DNA of 64,000 nucleotides, taken from contig CP136062.1 of assembly GCA_032622095.1 (NCBI GenBank), forward strand, positions 13,169,710-13,233,709. Direction: 5' to 3'. Positions 1-12,900 of this stretch are shown here, one piece after another. The number at the start of each line of letters is the position of its first letter. Position 1 is the stretch's first letter. A model generated the notes under the pieces. The model was not told the DNA's origin and ran no database searches. It saw only the letters and a list, made by a program, of their open reading frames with translations. The position numbers and the translations under genes are program-made. Source of the stretch: Siphonodentalium dalli. Taxonomy: Eukaryota; Mollusca; Scaphopoda; Gadilida; Siphonodentaliidae.

Positions 1-316
1 ACATATTGTAACTCACTTGTGTTGAACATATTGTAACTCACCTGTGGTGAACATATTATAACACAACTGTGTTGAACATATTATAACACACCTGTGTTGA
101 ACATATTGCAACTCACCTGTGTTGAACATATTGTAACTCACCTTTGTTGAACATATTGTAACTCACCTGTGGTGAACATATTATAACACACCTGTGTTGA
201 ACATATTGTAACTCACCTGTGGTGAACATATTATAACACACCTGTGTTGGTCATATTATAATACACCTGTATTGGACATATTATAACACACCTGTGTTGG
301 ACATATTATAACACAC
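1..316. repeat. 25-bp minisatellite seeded on an SLC23 splice donor
   Basis: About 13 tandem copies of a 25-bp unit built on acatattgtaactcacctgt plus gttga. Read on the minus strand, the transporter's strand, each unit carries CACAG followed by GTGTGTTA or GTGAGTTA. The first unit overlaps the end of the exon at 317-590, whose last bases are GACACAG. The array therefore starts at the exon-intron junction and repeats the donor in every unit. It runs off the left edge of the window, so its full length is unknown. Confidence 0.92.
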
Positions 317-590
317 CTGTGTCGATTGATGATTCGTTCTTTTCGACCCACTGCGGCACCATCAAACCAAATATCAATGCACACCCTAAAACCGTTAGGT
401 TACGAGCAGACTCCAGGTTCGTAAACTTTAGTGTCGATATCCCAACAGATGCGAGAATTCCAAACACAATCGATAAAGTGCCACCTATAACCGGCTCCGG
501 AATAAGGGAGAGTACCGCGCCAAACTTGCCGATAACCCCGCACACAATCATTATAAATCCGGCGGTGATGAACACTGCTCGACTAGCAAC
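317..590 (-). CDS. SLC23-like: SLC23-family transporter, internal exon (TM9-TM11 region)
   Basis: This 274-bp exon encodes about 91 residues of a nucleobase/ascorbate transporter, a plasma-membrane carrier of the NAT/NCS2 fold. It reads VASRAVFITAGFIMIVCGVI, then GKFGAVLSLIPEPVIGG, FGILASVGISTLKF and SARNLTVLGCALIFGLMVPQ. The Pro-x-Pro-Val-Ile-Gly-Gly loop and Ser-Arg-Asn-Leu are family hallmarks. The acceptor is ttgttttcag (591-600) and the donor is ACAG|GTGTGT (316-315). It starts in phase 0, directly continuing the exon at 14628-14881 (AVTK|VASR), and ends in phase 1. The C-terminal exon or exons, with the final helices and cytosolic tail, lie beyond position 1. Family assignment is firm; whether the substrate is ascorbate or a nucleobase cannot be told. 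Confidence 0.95.
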
Positions 591-632
591 CTGAAAACAA
601 TGAAACCAGACAAATGGTACCATTGGCTAGCT

Positions 633-786
633 CAGTTAGATATGCCACCACATATATATAGTGCCACACCTTAGATATATAACCCCATGTATATATACTG
701 CCACACCTTAGATATACCACCCCATATATACTGCCACACCGTAGACATACAACCACCACCCCATATATACTGCCACACCTTAGATA
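633..786. repeat. 33-bp minisatellite, segment 1 of 3
   Basis: About five copies of a 33-bp unit (ctgccacaccttagatatac plus caccccatatata). It begins some 40 bp upstream of the acceptor of exon 317-590. It is the left end of an array that resumes at 2152-2174 and 8142-9195 in the same orientation. The three pieces look like one array split by two insertions. Confidence 0.9.
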
Positions 787-2151
787 TAGTCCAAGTCTTC
801 TCGTACTGAAACCGGCTAAGATATTGGGATGGAGGTGCCGGTCTTTAGTCCGAGTTCCAGGCCCATGCATTCTTATGACACGACTTAAGCGTTTGTGACC
901 CGCTCAAATAAAACCACAATTATATGAAATAAAATATCACAATTGCGACAATAAACGGATATTTTCCGCAGAAGACATGCTATTTGATCTGAAACCCACA
1001 TCAGTTGTGAATTGAAAGCGGTAATTTAATGCGAAAAGAGACATTTACCGCAATGTTTACAAATTTTTAAAAGTATGCGAACTCAGTTGACCTCGCGAAC
1101 TGTGTTCGGCATTTTCCGTTGAAAATATTCCGTAGATTTTCGACTGACCACGCAAATTACGATGAATTCTCCATTGTAATCGTAATTATGTGTGTCAATA
1201 AATGAAAAATAAATAGATTAATTAAACATTGAAGATATAAATGTAATACATTAAATAAATTACGGGGAATTACAACACTCTCAAAGTTTAAAACAGTGTA
1301 AACACAACGACCATTAGAATAAATAATATGGTGCTACATTTCCCACATTTGGTGGACTTCAGCGAAATTAAGATATATACTAAGCGAACAGAGAAATATA
1401 CTGCTCTTGTTAAGCACACAAAAAATCAAACAAAATTTGTATAAATTTTTAACCTTAAGTTTGAAAAGTCCCACTAAAACGGAAGAACTATATTTCGAAA
1501 CTGTGTGATTCGGTTCACCGATTATTTTATCAACACAAAAGTCAAAATGCACATGGATGAAAATCACACGCATGGCAAGTCAGACACAAGGGTTCTAATT
1601 TGCTCCAATTTTGACAAGTTGCTTGCGAAAATTGTCAACAAAACTACCTTTCTGATCCTCCATTATGTCATTAAGTTTTTAGTGCGGGAATTGTTCTCAA
1701 AGCACATTGGAAACTGGACTTTGCGGCGATCGGGTTTCGCTATTTTGTTCGGAAAACCCCGCGCTATATATAGAAATGGAAACTAGAATACTCAGAACAA
1801 ACACCGGACAATGCCGAAGTTCTTCGGAACCTGAGTTCGGCTTTCAGTTAAGTAAACAAACAGAAAAAACAGCGATGTTGGTGACAATCAACCGGAATAT
1901 TCTATGCGTAATTTAACATGAAAGTTAGATTATTATACACCATTATGACCATAAGATGTCTCTCTTTCCGATGTATATAGCATCATGTATTGATTCATTA
2001 GGTAAATCGAGTAAAATACACCACAGATTCCCGCCACAGATCGTGGGCGTAACTCGTGTGATAGGATTGGTATGCAAGCGGGCTTGGACTAAAAACAGCA
2101 AATCGCCATCCCAATATCTTGGCTGGTTTTAGTACAAGAAGACTTGGACTA
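787..2151. mobile_element. Non-autonomous TIR element with an 8-bp target duplication
   Basis: The terminal inverted repeats span about 46 bp with roughly five mismatches; both begin TAGTCCAAGTCTTCT (787 onward on plus, 2151 downward on minus). CTTAGATA lies directly outside both ends (779-786 and 2152-2159). That octamer is part of the host 33-bp unit, so it could be a true target duplication or two array units. I see no transposase: the interior (900-2070) is AT-rich with only short ORFs. An 8-bp duplication would suit hAT or P-like elements, but the termini do not identify the family. Confidence 0.75.
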
Positions 2152-2174
2152 CTTAGATACCACCCCATATATAC
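2152..2174. repeat. 33-bp minisatellite, segment 2 of 3
   Basis: A 23-bp remnant (cttagataccaccccatata and a few more bases) of the array at 633-786 and 8142-9195. It is trapped between the element ending at 2151 and the one starting at 2175, which shows that both inserted into a pre-existing array. Confidence 0.85.
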
Positions 2175-2627
2175 TCGCGACCTGTTTTCCATTCTGTCCT
2201 AAGTGACATGCTGGTACGAAACGTCCGTATGGGTATCGTTGGAATCGGCATCAAATTCCGCGTCTAACGGTACCGGCCCCTAAGCGGTATCTGTTTTTTC
2301 GCGGTGATATTAGCTATTCTTTTCTGTCCGTTCTGCATAAAAACACTCTTTCTTAGAACCATTATGTCCTATAAATAAAACATACTTATAAAGCCAGTTA
2401 TATCCTGTCATTTAAAACAAAGATGAATTCTATCTTGAGTTTCAGACACAACAGATACTTATTCAGATCGATGTTGTTCTATGTGCAGTTCGACTTTACG
2501 AACTGTCACTTACTACAGGATGGAACTGAAATATTTTGCTAAATTCTCTCACATCGAACAGGTTGCAACTCAAGTTGCGATCGAACAGAGAACAATTTTC
2601 CCGCGAAAAGAAACACACGTAGTCGAG

Positions 2628-3780
2628 GAGATAGTGGTCGACCTCTGCACCCCAGGACTCAACTTCATCCCACTAATTTTCTTTCTTAATGAATGCTCTA
2701 ATTTTTTTCGGTTGTTAACAAGAACAAAAAGTGGCCACAGAGACTCCAGACAAGATGGCGTCCATCATGGCGTCCATTTTTGTTATATGCACCAGGTCTC
2801 TTTGATCGCCGTTATCGTAAAGATTATATCAAATGCGGTCTTGTTTTCTGCTCGATTCGTTATGCCAATATATGACCCTTACAAATTAGCCAAAAGTCCG
2901 ACACCATAATCTAATATGGCGGCCAAGATGGCCGCCGAAATGTGAAAACATGCTATTTTTCTTACATTTCACCACTTTTTGTTTGTCTCTATGGGAATAT
3001 ATTGGCATCTTGGCGTGAATTTATACATTTATCGTATAGAAGAATCATTGACGAACACAATGGGATCATAATATATATTAATTGTGTGATATTTTTGTCC
3101 GATATCACGTTTTCCCAAATGCCGATATAATAGGTCAAAGTCGAATCGAAGCTAATAACGCGATGTAATGTTTCGAATCAATGAAAGTTATTGCTATCAT
3201 AACAACACCCATGCATTTGTGTGCAGGAGATAATCGAGCTATGATTCCTCTTATACCTGAGTTGAGGAATATTCACCCAAATCCAAGATGGCGGCCAAAA
3301 TGGCCACCAGAAATAGAAAAATTGCCGAAAATCGCTGATTTTAACATCAGTGAGCGTTATTGTCACGACAACTCCAGACCTGCTTATTATTATGAATTGG
3401 GAACACTTAGACGAAGAACTGTCATTGTACCAGATCCAAATAAAAGTTTCCAAAATGGCGCCACAATGGCACCGAAATGCCCTCATATTCACATCATTGG
3501 ATACTATTGTCGAGACAACTCCACCCATGCTTACAGTTGAGTTGGAAATACTGAGGTACAGGACAAAAATTTCCAAATCGAACATGGCGGCCAAAATGGC
3601 CACCGAAATTTTAAAACAGGCCTACATTCCTTAATTTCCTATACTTTCTTACGATGGGCGTTAATGTTTCGCGATTTCTACCCCCCATTACATGTTGAAA
3701 TGGAATACTGATATGAAGTATTCATTTGAGTTTGGCAATTGATACTCACAGTCAAGATGGCGGCTAAATTGGCGGCCAGA
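2628..3780 (+). repeat. Left arm of the inner inverted repeat
   Basis: Pairs with 6345-7512 on the opposite strand. Matching blocks include the phrase around caccccaggactcaacttca (left) and its complement near 7480-7500, and the aagatggcg-rich blocks near 3290 and 6850. Arms are diverged by scattered substitutions and small indels. A third diverged copy of part of this family lies at about 26760-27650. Both arms contain ORF shadows of up to 142 codons, which I do not regard as genes because the matching arm has shifted frames. Confidence 0.75.
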
Positions 3781-6344
3781 AATTGAAAAGAAATCGATAT
3801 TTTCACATACTAATTTGAACGTTTTGTCATAATATCAATATGTGTGGACGAAACTGTACATAAACAATCTATTAGTTTAACGTAATACGTATCAAAATGC
3901 ATAAAATGGCTCGTATCCTTCTGGAAAGTCGAAAACCCACCATTAATATCGCGATGTGGCATTTCGAAATCCATTCCCCACTTAGCACCGATAATGGCCG
4001 TAACCGTAGGTGCGCCGAATAGTAATATTAGAACAATTACCTGATAACAGATTCTGATTTGCCACATCACGTTCATAATTATCTGGACCAGCTTCCATTT
4101 CTTTGTCTGGTAAATCTGGGTCGCTCACACCGACAAAGTATTCAACACCTCCTGGGAGAAGGGTCCCTCTAATCATAACGTTTCAAACAATGCATTCTCC
4201 GGTGTCTAGCTTGCGATTTTAAATATGCTAAATATGGGATTTGTGCGTCATCTTGAACTAGAAAGGCATATGGTCGATGAGTATACAAGCTTGCATAATG
4301 CCATCTCTATGTATGTGTCTCATACCCCATGGGGATAACGACATGTACACCTGGCGAACCAATTAGCTAGTCACTTCTCAATAGATGGTTCAACTCACAA
4401 ACTTAGCGAACGCATTGGCATATGTGGACAACTTCGGCATTGTTTCGAAGGTTGCTAGCTGTCTCATTCCCTTGGACAGATGTATATCTGCTAAGGAGAA
4501 GACCATAATGTACCGACTACCCACACTTCTTGACCATGATCCTAAGAAAACTGTGTGATGTCCCGCAGTCGTCTCGTCCAATAGCTCCCAGCAGAGAAGA
4601 ACAATACTCGCGGTGTTAGTTTGTGGACATACGCCATGATGGTGGGAATGAAATAAATTGGCCATGGTAAAATGGTCGGAATGGTGATGTTGCCAAGAAA
4701 TCACTTGGTGTACCCAACGTATGTTGAACTGAATGCAAGATCTCATCAACGTAACATTCCTCTGGGTGTTCTTCGCGTTGAACATTTCACCCTTGTGTTG
4801 ATGTCATTTGTACTTTCATGAACCATACCGACCACCACCCAGTGTGTGTATGACATATCAACCAACTATGAAAGGCATCGTCTTTAAGACTACACCCCGG
4901 TCTGGGTGGGGCTTATATAGTAGTAGCCAGTGGTACACGCCTGGTCCAGTTGATTGTGAACGGCTTCCAAACGGATGGGAACAATCTTAGCATACAAGGA
5001 AAGCAAAGCCACACATGAGATCATGTCTGAATCTAAAACATACCCAAAGAAGGCGATGCAGTCATGGTCCAATTTCATTTCCACTATCATGACACATGCC
5101 CACAAACTGGCACCGTGCGTATTGTTATTATCTGCTTGAATTTGTTCGATGAGACAATTGCTGTACGCAACAAGATTTTTCTTTTGTTCAAGGTCAAGAC
5201 GTGTGGGTATGTTATGCATTATGGTCTTCTACGCCTTAGTGCCACCGCACACGCTGCGATTAAAATCGTAAGTGGGGAAAATCGCAGGAGGAAACATCCA
5301 ATGCGCATGCCCACGACAATATCGTAGCCAAATCGTAGCAACCAAGCACTGTTTGATTTTACCAGGAAAATCGTGGCGTGACCTTGGCAACGCGCGCGAT
5401 CGTAGCTGTCACGTGACCACTGTCGCACTGGTCATGTTGTAAATACCACGAAAAGAAAACATTCAAAAATGGCGCAAAGTTTACAAACTTCTTGCACTTA
5501 CAAAAACGAGGCCACATTGGTGGAGATGTGGCGCGACAGGGAGCGCAGGCCTATACCACATATCAGGCAAGGAGTAGAGGGCTGCCGCAATTGTTGAAAT
5601 TCAATTGGGGCAGCTGAGCCTGTTGAGTTGACAGGTACAAAAATGTCAAAATTAAAAAAATATTCAATTTCACTTGAACTTTCAACATCAACTTGTTAGT
5701 TTAGAACATTGAGATACATGCCATATGTATTTAGTTGCATACTGCGGAGAATGTGGGATAACATTTTGCTATCATGTGATCGATCACGTTGATAAAATAG
5801 TAGCTGCGAACATCGCAGCACCGTAGCGTCTGCGGGCAAGCTACGATCTTTCCACCTACGGTTTACCCCACTTACGATTTTAATCGTAGCATCTGCGATG
5901 GCACTTAGCAGAAAGGCATCCGTCAAATGTCTGGCTTTCAACATTCGAAGCCATATACATAAGTTGTCCGGGTACGTCAGTGCATTAGATGAGTATGTGA
6001 ATTGATGAACCATATAATGAGAAGTGGCTGTTTGGTAAGATCACCAGGTGTATATGTTGTTATCCCCATTAGGTCACCAAAGCTGAAAATGCTCAGATAG
6101 CGATGTCCTTCTGAAAGCTAGTATACGCATCGACCACATTCCTTTCTAGTTTATCGCACAAAATAAAGCTCATATCCCATATGTAGCATCTGAATTATAC
6201 CATAAGCTATACCACGAATGAAGATCGCCAAGAATAAGGCTAAGAATTCCCAGCTTTCGAGACACCGGCATATGTATTGTTTGAAATATTCCGATTAGTG
6301 GGACCTTTCTAAAAAGAAGTGTAGAAAACTGTGATGGCAACCAT
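3781..6344. other. Spacer between the inner arms
   Basis: No gene is recognised. Two further inverted similarities are visible. One pairs about 4600-4700 with 5065-5130 (phrases tttgtggacatacgccatga and catgacacatgcccacaaac). The other pairs 5240-5300 with 5850-5910 (tgcgattaaaatcgtaagtg and cacttacgattttaatcgta). The centre thus looks like several fold-back units nested in one another. A minus ORF at 3810-4076 has a short FGAPTV stretch, which I attribute to chance. Confidence 0.5.
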
Positions 6345-7512
6345 CTTGACTGTGAGAGTTCGCCACACCCAAATGAATACTTCATATCAATGTTCCATAT
6401 GAACATGTAATTGTGGACAGAATTCGCGTAAAAATAACGACCATCGTAAGAAAGTAAAGGAATGTGATTTTTATTTCAAATTTCGGTCTCCATTTTGGCC
6501 GCCATCTTCGATTTGGAAAACAATTTATTGTATGAGATGCAAGGTAATTACTTCACCTCAGTATTTCCAAATCAACTGTCCGCATGTGTGCAGTTGTCTC
6601 GAAAATAATGCCCAATGATGTGAATATGAGGGAATTTCCAGGAATTTCGGTGATTTTTCAAAATCTTTCCGCCATTGTGGGCGCCATTTTAGATCTGGGG
6701 AACTTTTATTTGGATGTGGTATAATGAAAGTACTGCGCCTAAGTGTTCCCAACTCACAATAGTTAACAGGTGTGGAATTGTCGTGAAAATAACGCTCACT
6801 GATGTTAAAATCAGCCATTTTTGGCGATTTTTCTATTTCTGGTGGCCATTTTGGCCGCCGTCTTGGATTTGGATAAATATTCCACAACTCAGGTATAAGA
6901 GGAATCCTAGCTCGAGTATCTCCTGCACATATATATGCATGGGTGTTGTTATGATAGCAATAACTTTCATTATTTGAAACATTACATCGCGTTATTAGTG
7001 TTGGTTCGGCTTTGACCTATTATACCGGCATTTTGGGAAACGTGTTATTGGACAAAACTATCCCGCTATGAATGTGTATTATGATCCCATTGTGTTAGTC
7101 AATGACTCTTCTATACGATAAATGTATAAATTCACGCCAAGACACTGGCCAAGATGCCAATATTTTCCCATAGAGACAAACGAAAGGTGGTAAAATGTAA
7201 GAAAAATAGCATATATACACATTTCGGCCGCCATATTGGATTCTGATGTCGGAATTTTGGCTAATTTGTGAGGGTTGTATATTAGCATAAAGAATCGAGC
7301 GGAAAACAAGACGGCTTTTTATATCATCTTTACTATAACGGCGATCAAAGAGACCTGATGCATATAAACAAAATGACCGCCTTGATGGACGCCATTTTGT
7401 CTGGAGTCTCTGCGGCCACTTTTTTTTCTCGTTAGCAACCGAAACAAATTAGAGGAGACATTAAGAAAGAAAATTAGTGGGGTGAAGTTGAGTCCTGGTG
7501 GGGGTGCAGATG
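6345..7512 (-). repeat. Right arm of the inner inverted repeat
   Basis: Complement of the arm at 2628-3780. The two are similar enough to form a cruciform or long double-stranded RNA if transcribed with the host gene. From 7513 to 8110 the sequence is unique AT-rich DNA with no recognised feature. Confidence 0.75.
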
Positions 7513-8141
7513 TCGACCAATATCTCCTGTACTGATATATACGCGTCAAATTCGCAATGTAACATTAACGAAGAGTACATTCCATGAAGCCATATCAACA
7601 TTACGTATGCAATATATCATCAAGAGTCGCGTGCTTTCCATACAACACCAATTCAAAATGCTTGTTTCTATGTCGATGTGCTGGCTAACTGTTCCAAAGA
7701 GCGCACATATCACACTCTGCTCACATTGTAATCTGTAATTCTATCATGTTATACGGTAAATTGAGACTAAATATTTCTTCATGTTGTCCCAAGTGCGTAT
7801 TATCTCTTTTATAATCACCACTTGGAACAGACCGGTCCTGGAATAATTTACGTTTCTATAGTGTCCCACGAAAAATATTCTACTAAGACTGAGTCCATAT
7901 TGTGCTAAATGCAAAAAATCGCACCCCACCTCCCGAATCTGGTCGACATATCATATAACAAAGAGCATCTCCTTATCGAAGTTGATGGTTATTGGCAGAA
8001 TGAATACTGATTTATCGGCAGATACCAGGATATCCACCATAAGTCTAATAACAACCAATTGCCAGAACTTTGAAATTTAAAAATCGATTTACTCGGAAAC
8101 ACAAAAAATGCACTTAGGACAGAATGGAAATCAGGTCGCGA

Positions 8142-9195
8142 ACTGTCATACCTTAGATATACCACCGCATATATACTGCCTGCAACACCGTAGATATACA
8201 ACTCCGTATATAGTGCCACACCTTAGATATACCACCCCATGTATACTGCCACACGTTAGATATACCACCCCATATATACTGCCACACCTTAGATTTACCA
8301 CCCCATATATACTGCCACACCTTAGATATACCACCCCATATATACTGCCACACCTTAGATATACCACCCGATATATAGAGTGCCACACCTTCTATAAACC
8401 ACCCTATATATACTGCCACACCTTAGATATACAACCCCATATAATGACACACCTTAGATATACCACCCCATATATACTGCCAAACCTTAGATATACAACC
8501 CCATGTATATATACTGCCACACCGTAGATATACAACCACATATATATATATATATACTGCCACACCTTTGGTATACCACCCCATATATACTGCCACACAT
8601 AATATATACCAACCCATATACTGCCACACCATAGATATACAACTCCGTATATAGAGTGCCACACCTTAGATATACCACCCCATATATACTACCACAACTT
8701 AGATATACCACCCCATATATACTACCACACCTTATATATACCACCCCATGTATACTGCAACACCGTAGATATACAACTCCGTATATACTGCCACACCTTA
8801 GATATACCACCCCATATATACTGCCGCACGTTAGATATACCACCCCATATATACTGCCACATCTTAGATTTACCACCCCATATATAGAGTGCCCCACCTT
8901 AGATATACCACTCCATATATACTGCCACACCTTATATATACCACCCTATATACTGCCACACCTTATATATACAACTCCGTATATACTGCCACACCTTAGA
9001 TATGCCACCCCATGTATATATACTGCCACACCTTAGCTATACCACCCAATATATACTGCCACACCTTAGATATACCACTCCATATATACTGCCACACCTT
9101 AGATATTCCACCCCATATATATATACTGCCACACCTTAGATATACCACCCCATATATACTGCCACACCATAGATATACCACTCCGTATATAGACA
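8142..9195. repeat. 33-bp minisatellite, segment 3 of 3
   Basis: About 31 tandem copies of the 33-bp unit seen at 633-786, with small length variants (extra tata or gag). Because 33 is a multiple of three, the array produces long ORFs of up to 147 codons rich in Tyr, Ile and Pro or in Val, Tyr and Leu on both strands. These are repeat artefacts, not genes. Confidence 0.95.
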
Positions 9196-9292
9196 GAAAC
9201 ATGGTGTTTAAGAAACTAATGTAAAACTGACCAGCGTACTCAAATATAAGATTTCATTACACGTTTCCATTGTCCGTTTGGACATACCTATA

Positions 9293-9692
9293 TTAACCTT
9301 TTACCCAACAAACCGGCCAAAATCGGCCAAATAAAGCTGCAACAGCCTAAATTATCTTGGGTCTGTCTCAATAAAACCATACAAATATGGATATCATTGG
9401 AACCGGCTCTTTGACCACACTGTGATGGTTACAGTTATGCCATGTGCCAACGCATTCTCTTATATATGCGAGTCGACCATAGGTCGCCTGGCATATATAA
9501 GAGACTGCATTGGCCTAAAACAAATTTTTTTTTAACACTTTTTACCATATTTTCTTACATTCTTTAACAATTTTATAATTTTTAATGTGTTAAGCCAATG
9601 CATTCTCTTATATATGCGAGGCGACCTATGGTCGACTCGCATATATAAGAGAATGCATTGGCACAGGGCCGTTCTGTTGGGTAAAGGGTTAA
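9293..9692. mobile_element. piggyBac-like MITE (TTAA ends) with paired hairpins
   Basis: A 400-bp element bounded by TTAA at 9293-9296 and 9689-9692. The inverted ends read TTAACCCTTTACCCAACA, with CCTTTT on the left. TTAA target sites and CCC-starting ends are typical of piggyBac-derived MITEs. Inside are two copies of a roughly 70-bp hairpin (near 9450-9513 and 9597-9662) in opposite orientation, separated by an AT-rich spacer. A second copy in reverse orientation is at 29846-30245. There is no ORF of note. Confidence 0.85.
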
Positions 9693-9699
9693 AGATAAT

Positions 9700-9830
9700 C
9701 TTCCAAGTGAACACCCCTCAATTAAAGAAACCATGTGCAGTTGAACATCCCCTAATTACAGCTACACTGTCAAAGTGAATACCCCTAAATTAAAGATACC
9801 CTGTCCGACTGAACACCCATACATTATTAT
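9700..9830. repeat. Short degenerate tandem repeat of about 42 bp
   Basis: Three imperfect copies of a phrase like gtgaacacccctaattaaag followed by a variable tail. They lie between the MITE and the large 40-bp satellite. No coding potential is seen. Confidence 0.7.
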
Positions 9831-9924
9831 TTCTTCAGATTCGGGGTAGCAAAGTATTATATTTAAACTAAAATAACAAAATCCGGAAGAAATATGTAAG
9901 GATATGCGCAGAGGGCACACTGTG

Positions 9925-12900
9925 TTAGAGGGACATATACAACCCAATGTTTATGTATTACTGTATGAGATGGAGACATCAAGACCAATGTTGATGTATT
10001 ACTCTGTGTATGTATTACTGTGTGACAGGAATCATAAACCCCAATGTCTATGTATTACTGTGTGAGATGGTGGCCAACACCCAAATGTTTATGTATTACC
10101 GTGTGAGAGGGAGACATAAACCCCATTTTTATGTATTACTGTGTGGGTGGGAGAAATAACCCCAAATGTGTATGTGTTACTGCATGAAATGGGGACATAA
10201 ACCCCAATGTTTATGTATTACTATGAGAGGGGAGACATAAAACCCAATGTTTATGTATTAATGTGAGAGAGGGAGACATAAACTTGAAGGTTTATGTATT
10301 ACTGTGAGACAGGGAGACATAAACCCCAATATGTATGTATTACTGTATGAGATGGAGACATAAACCCAATGTTTATTTATTACTGTATGAGGGAGACATA
10401 AAACCCAATGTGTATGTATTACTATGAGAGGGGAGACATAAAACCCAATGTTTATGTATTAATGTGAGAGAGGGAGACATAAACTTGAAGGTTTATGTAT
10501 TACTGTGAGACAGGGAGACATAAACCCCAATATGTATGTATTACTGTATGAGATGGAGACATAAACCCAATGTTTATTTATTACTGTATGAGGGAGACAT
10601 AAACCCAATGTTTATTTATTACTGTATGAGGGAGACATAAAATCCAATGTGTGTGTATTACTGTACGAGAGAGACATAAACCCCAATATGTATGTATTAC
10701 TGTGTGAGATGGAGACATAAACCCAATGTTTATGCATTACTGTATGAGGGAGACATAAAATCCAATGTGTGTGTATTACTGTACGAGGGAGACATAAACC
10801 CCAATGTGTGTGTATAACTGTGAGACAGGGAGACATAAACCCCAATATGTATGTATTACTGTATGAGGGAGACATAAACCCCAATGTGTGTGTATAACTG
10901 TGAGACAGGGAGACATAAACCCCAATATGTATGTATTACTGTATGAGATGGAGACATAAACCCAATGTTTATGCATTACTGTATGAGGGAGACATAAAAT
11001 CCAATGTGTGTGTATTACTGTATGAGGGAGACATAAACCCCAATGTGTGTGTATTACTGTGAGACAGGGAGACATAAACCCCAATATGTATGTATTACTG
11101 TACGAGATGGAGACATAAACCCAATATGTATGCATTACTGTATGAGGGAGACATAAAATCCAATGTTTATGCATTACTGTATGAGGGAGACATAAACCCC
11201 AATGTGTATGTATTACTGTGAGACAGGGAGACATAAACCCCAATATGTATGTATTACTGTACGAGATGGAGACATAAACCCAATATGTATGCATTACTGT
11301 ATGAGGGAGACATAAAATCCAATGTTTATGCATTACTGTATGAGGGAGACATAAACCCCAATGTGTATGTATTACTGTACGAGATGGAGACATAAACCCA
11401 ATATGTATGCATTACTGTATTTGGGAGACATAAAATCCAATGTTTATGCATTACTGTATGAGGGAGACATAAACCCCAATATGTATGTATTACTGTATGA
11501 GATGGAGACATAAACCCAATGTTTATGCATTACTGTATGAGGGAGACATAAAATCCAATGTGTATGCATTACTGTGAGACAGGGAGACATAAACCCCAAT
11601 GTGTGTGTATTACTGTGAGACAGGGAGACATAAACCCCAATATGTATGCATTACTGTATGAGGGAGACATAAAATCCAATGTGTGTGTATTACTGTGAGA
11701 CAGGGAGACATAAACCCCAATATGTATGCATTACTGTATGAGATGGAGACATAAACCCAATGTTTATGCATTACTGTATGAGGGAGACATAAAATCCAAT
11801 GTGTGTGTATTACTGTGAGACAGGGAGACATAAACCCCAATATGTATGCATTACTGTATGAGGGAGACATAAACCCCAATGTGTGTGTATTACTGTGAGA
11901 CAGGGAGACATAAACCCCAATATGTATGTATTACTGTATGAGATGGAGACATAAACCCAATGTTTATTTATTACTGTATGAGGGAGACATAAAATCCAAT
12001 GTGTGTGTATTACTGTACGAGGGAGACATAAACCCCAATATGTATGTATTACTGTGTGAGATGGAGACATAAACCCCAATATGTATGCATTACTGTGAGA
12101 CAGGGAGACATAAACCCCAATATGTATGTATTACTGTACGAGATGGAGACATAAACCCAATATGTATGCATTACTGTATGAGGGAGACATAAACCCCAAT
12201 ATGTATGTATTACTGTGAGACAGGGAGACATAAACCCCAATATGTATGTATTACTGTACGAGATGGAGACATAAACCCAATATGTATGCATTACTGTATG
12301 AGGGAGACATAAAATCCAATGTTTATGCATTACTGTATGAGGGAGACATAAACCCCAATGTGTATGTATTACTGTACGAGATGGAGACATAAACCCAATA
12401 TGTATGCATTACTGTATGAGGGAGACATAAAATCCAATGTGTATGCATTACTGTACAAGGGAGACATAAACCCCAATGTGTGTGTATTACTGTGAGACAG
12501 GGAGACATAAACCCCAATATGTATGTATTACTGTATGAGATGGAGACATAAACCCAATGTTTATGCATTACTGTATGAGGGAGACATAAAATCCAATATG
12601 TATGCATTACTGTATGAGGGAGACATAAACCCCAATATGTATGTATTACTGTGAGACAGGGAGACATAAACCCCAATGTGTGTGTATTACTGTGAGACAG
12701 GGAGACATAAACCCCAATATGTATGCATTACTGTATGAGGGAGACATAAACCCCAATGTGTGTGTATTACTGTGAGACAGGGAGACATAAACCCCAATAT
12801 GTATGTATTACTGTATGAGATGGAGACATAAACCCAATGTTTATGAGGGAGACATAAAATCCAATGTGTGTGTATTACTGTGAGACAGGGAGACATAAAC

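Larger units (their letters stand above)
2175..8141. mobile_element. 5.97-kb TIR element with internal inverted arms
   Basis: The ends are 31-bp inverted repeats with one mismatch (TCGCGACCTG at 2175, continuing TTTTCCATTCTGTCCTAAGTG; the complement ends at 8141). The element sits in the 33-bp array: atatac is on the left and actgtcatacc on the right, matching the array phrase atatactgccacacc, so the target duplication is only 2-3 bp. Inside is a second pair of inverted arms, about 2628-3780 and 6345-7512, rich in short phrases such as aagatggcggcc. Smaller inverted similarities lie in the centre. ORFs of 60-140 codons exist but none matches a transposase I know. It may be a composite or a non-autonomous relative of a large DNA transposon. 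Confidence 0.75.

Noticed and set aside
3810-4076. Minus ORF with FGAPTVTA resembling the SLC23 FGVPTVS segment
   Set aside because: Only six or seven residues match, the following sequence shows no transporter motif, and it lies inside a TIR element.
8146-9036. Long Tyr/Ile/Pro-rich or Val/Tyr-rich ORFs on both strands
   Set aside because: They are translations of the 33-bp minisatellite, whose unit is a multiple of three.
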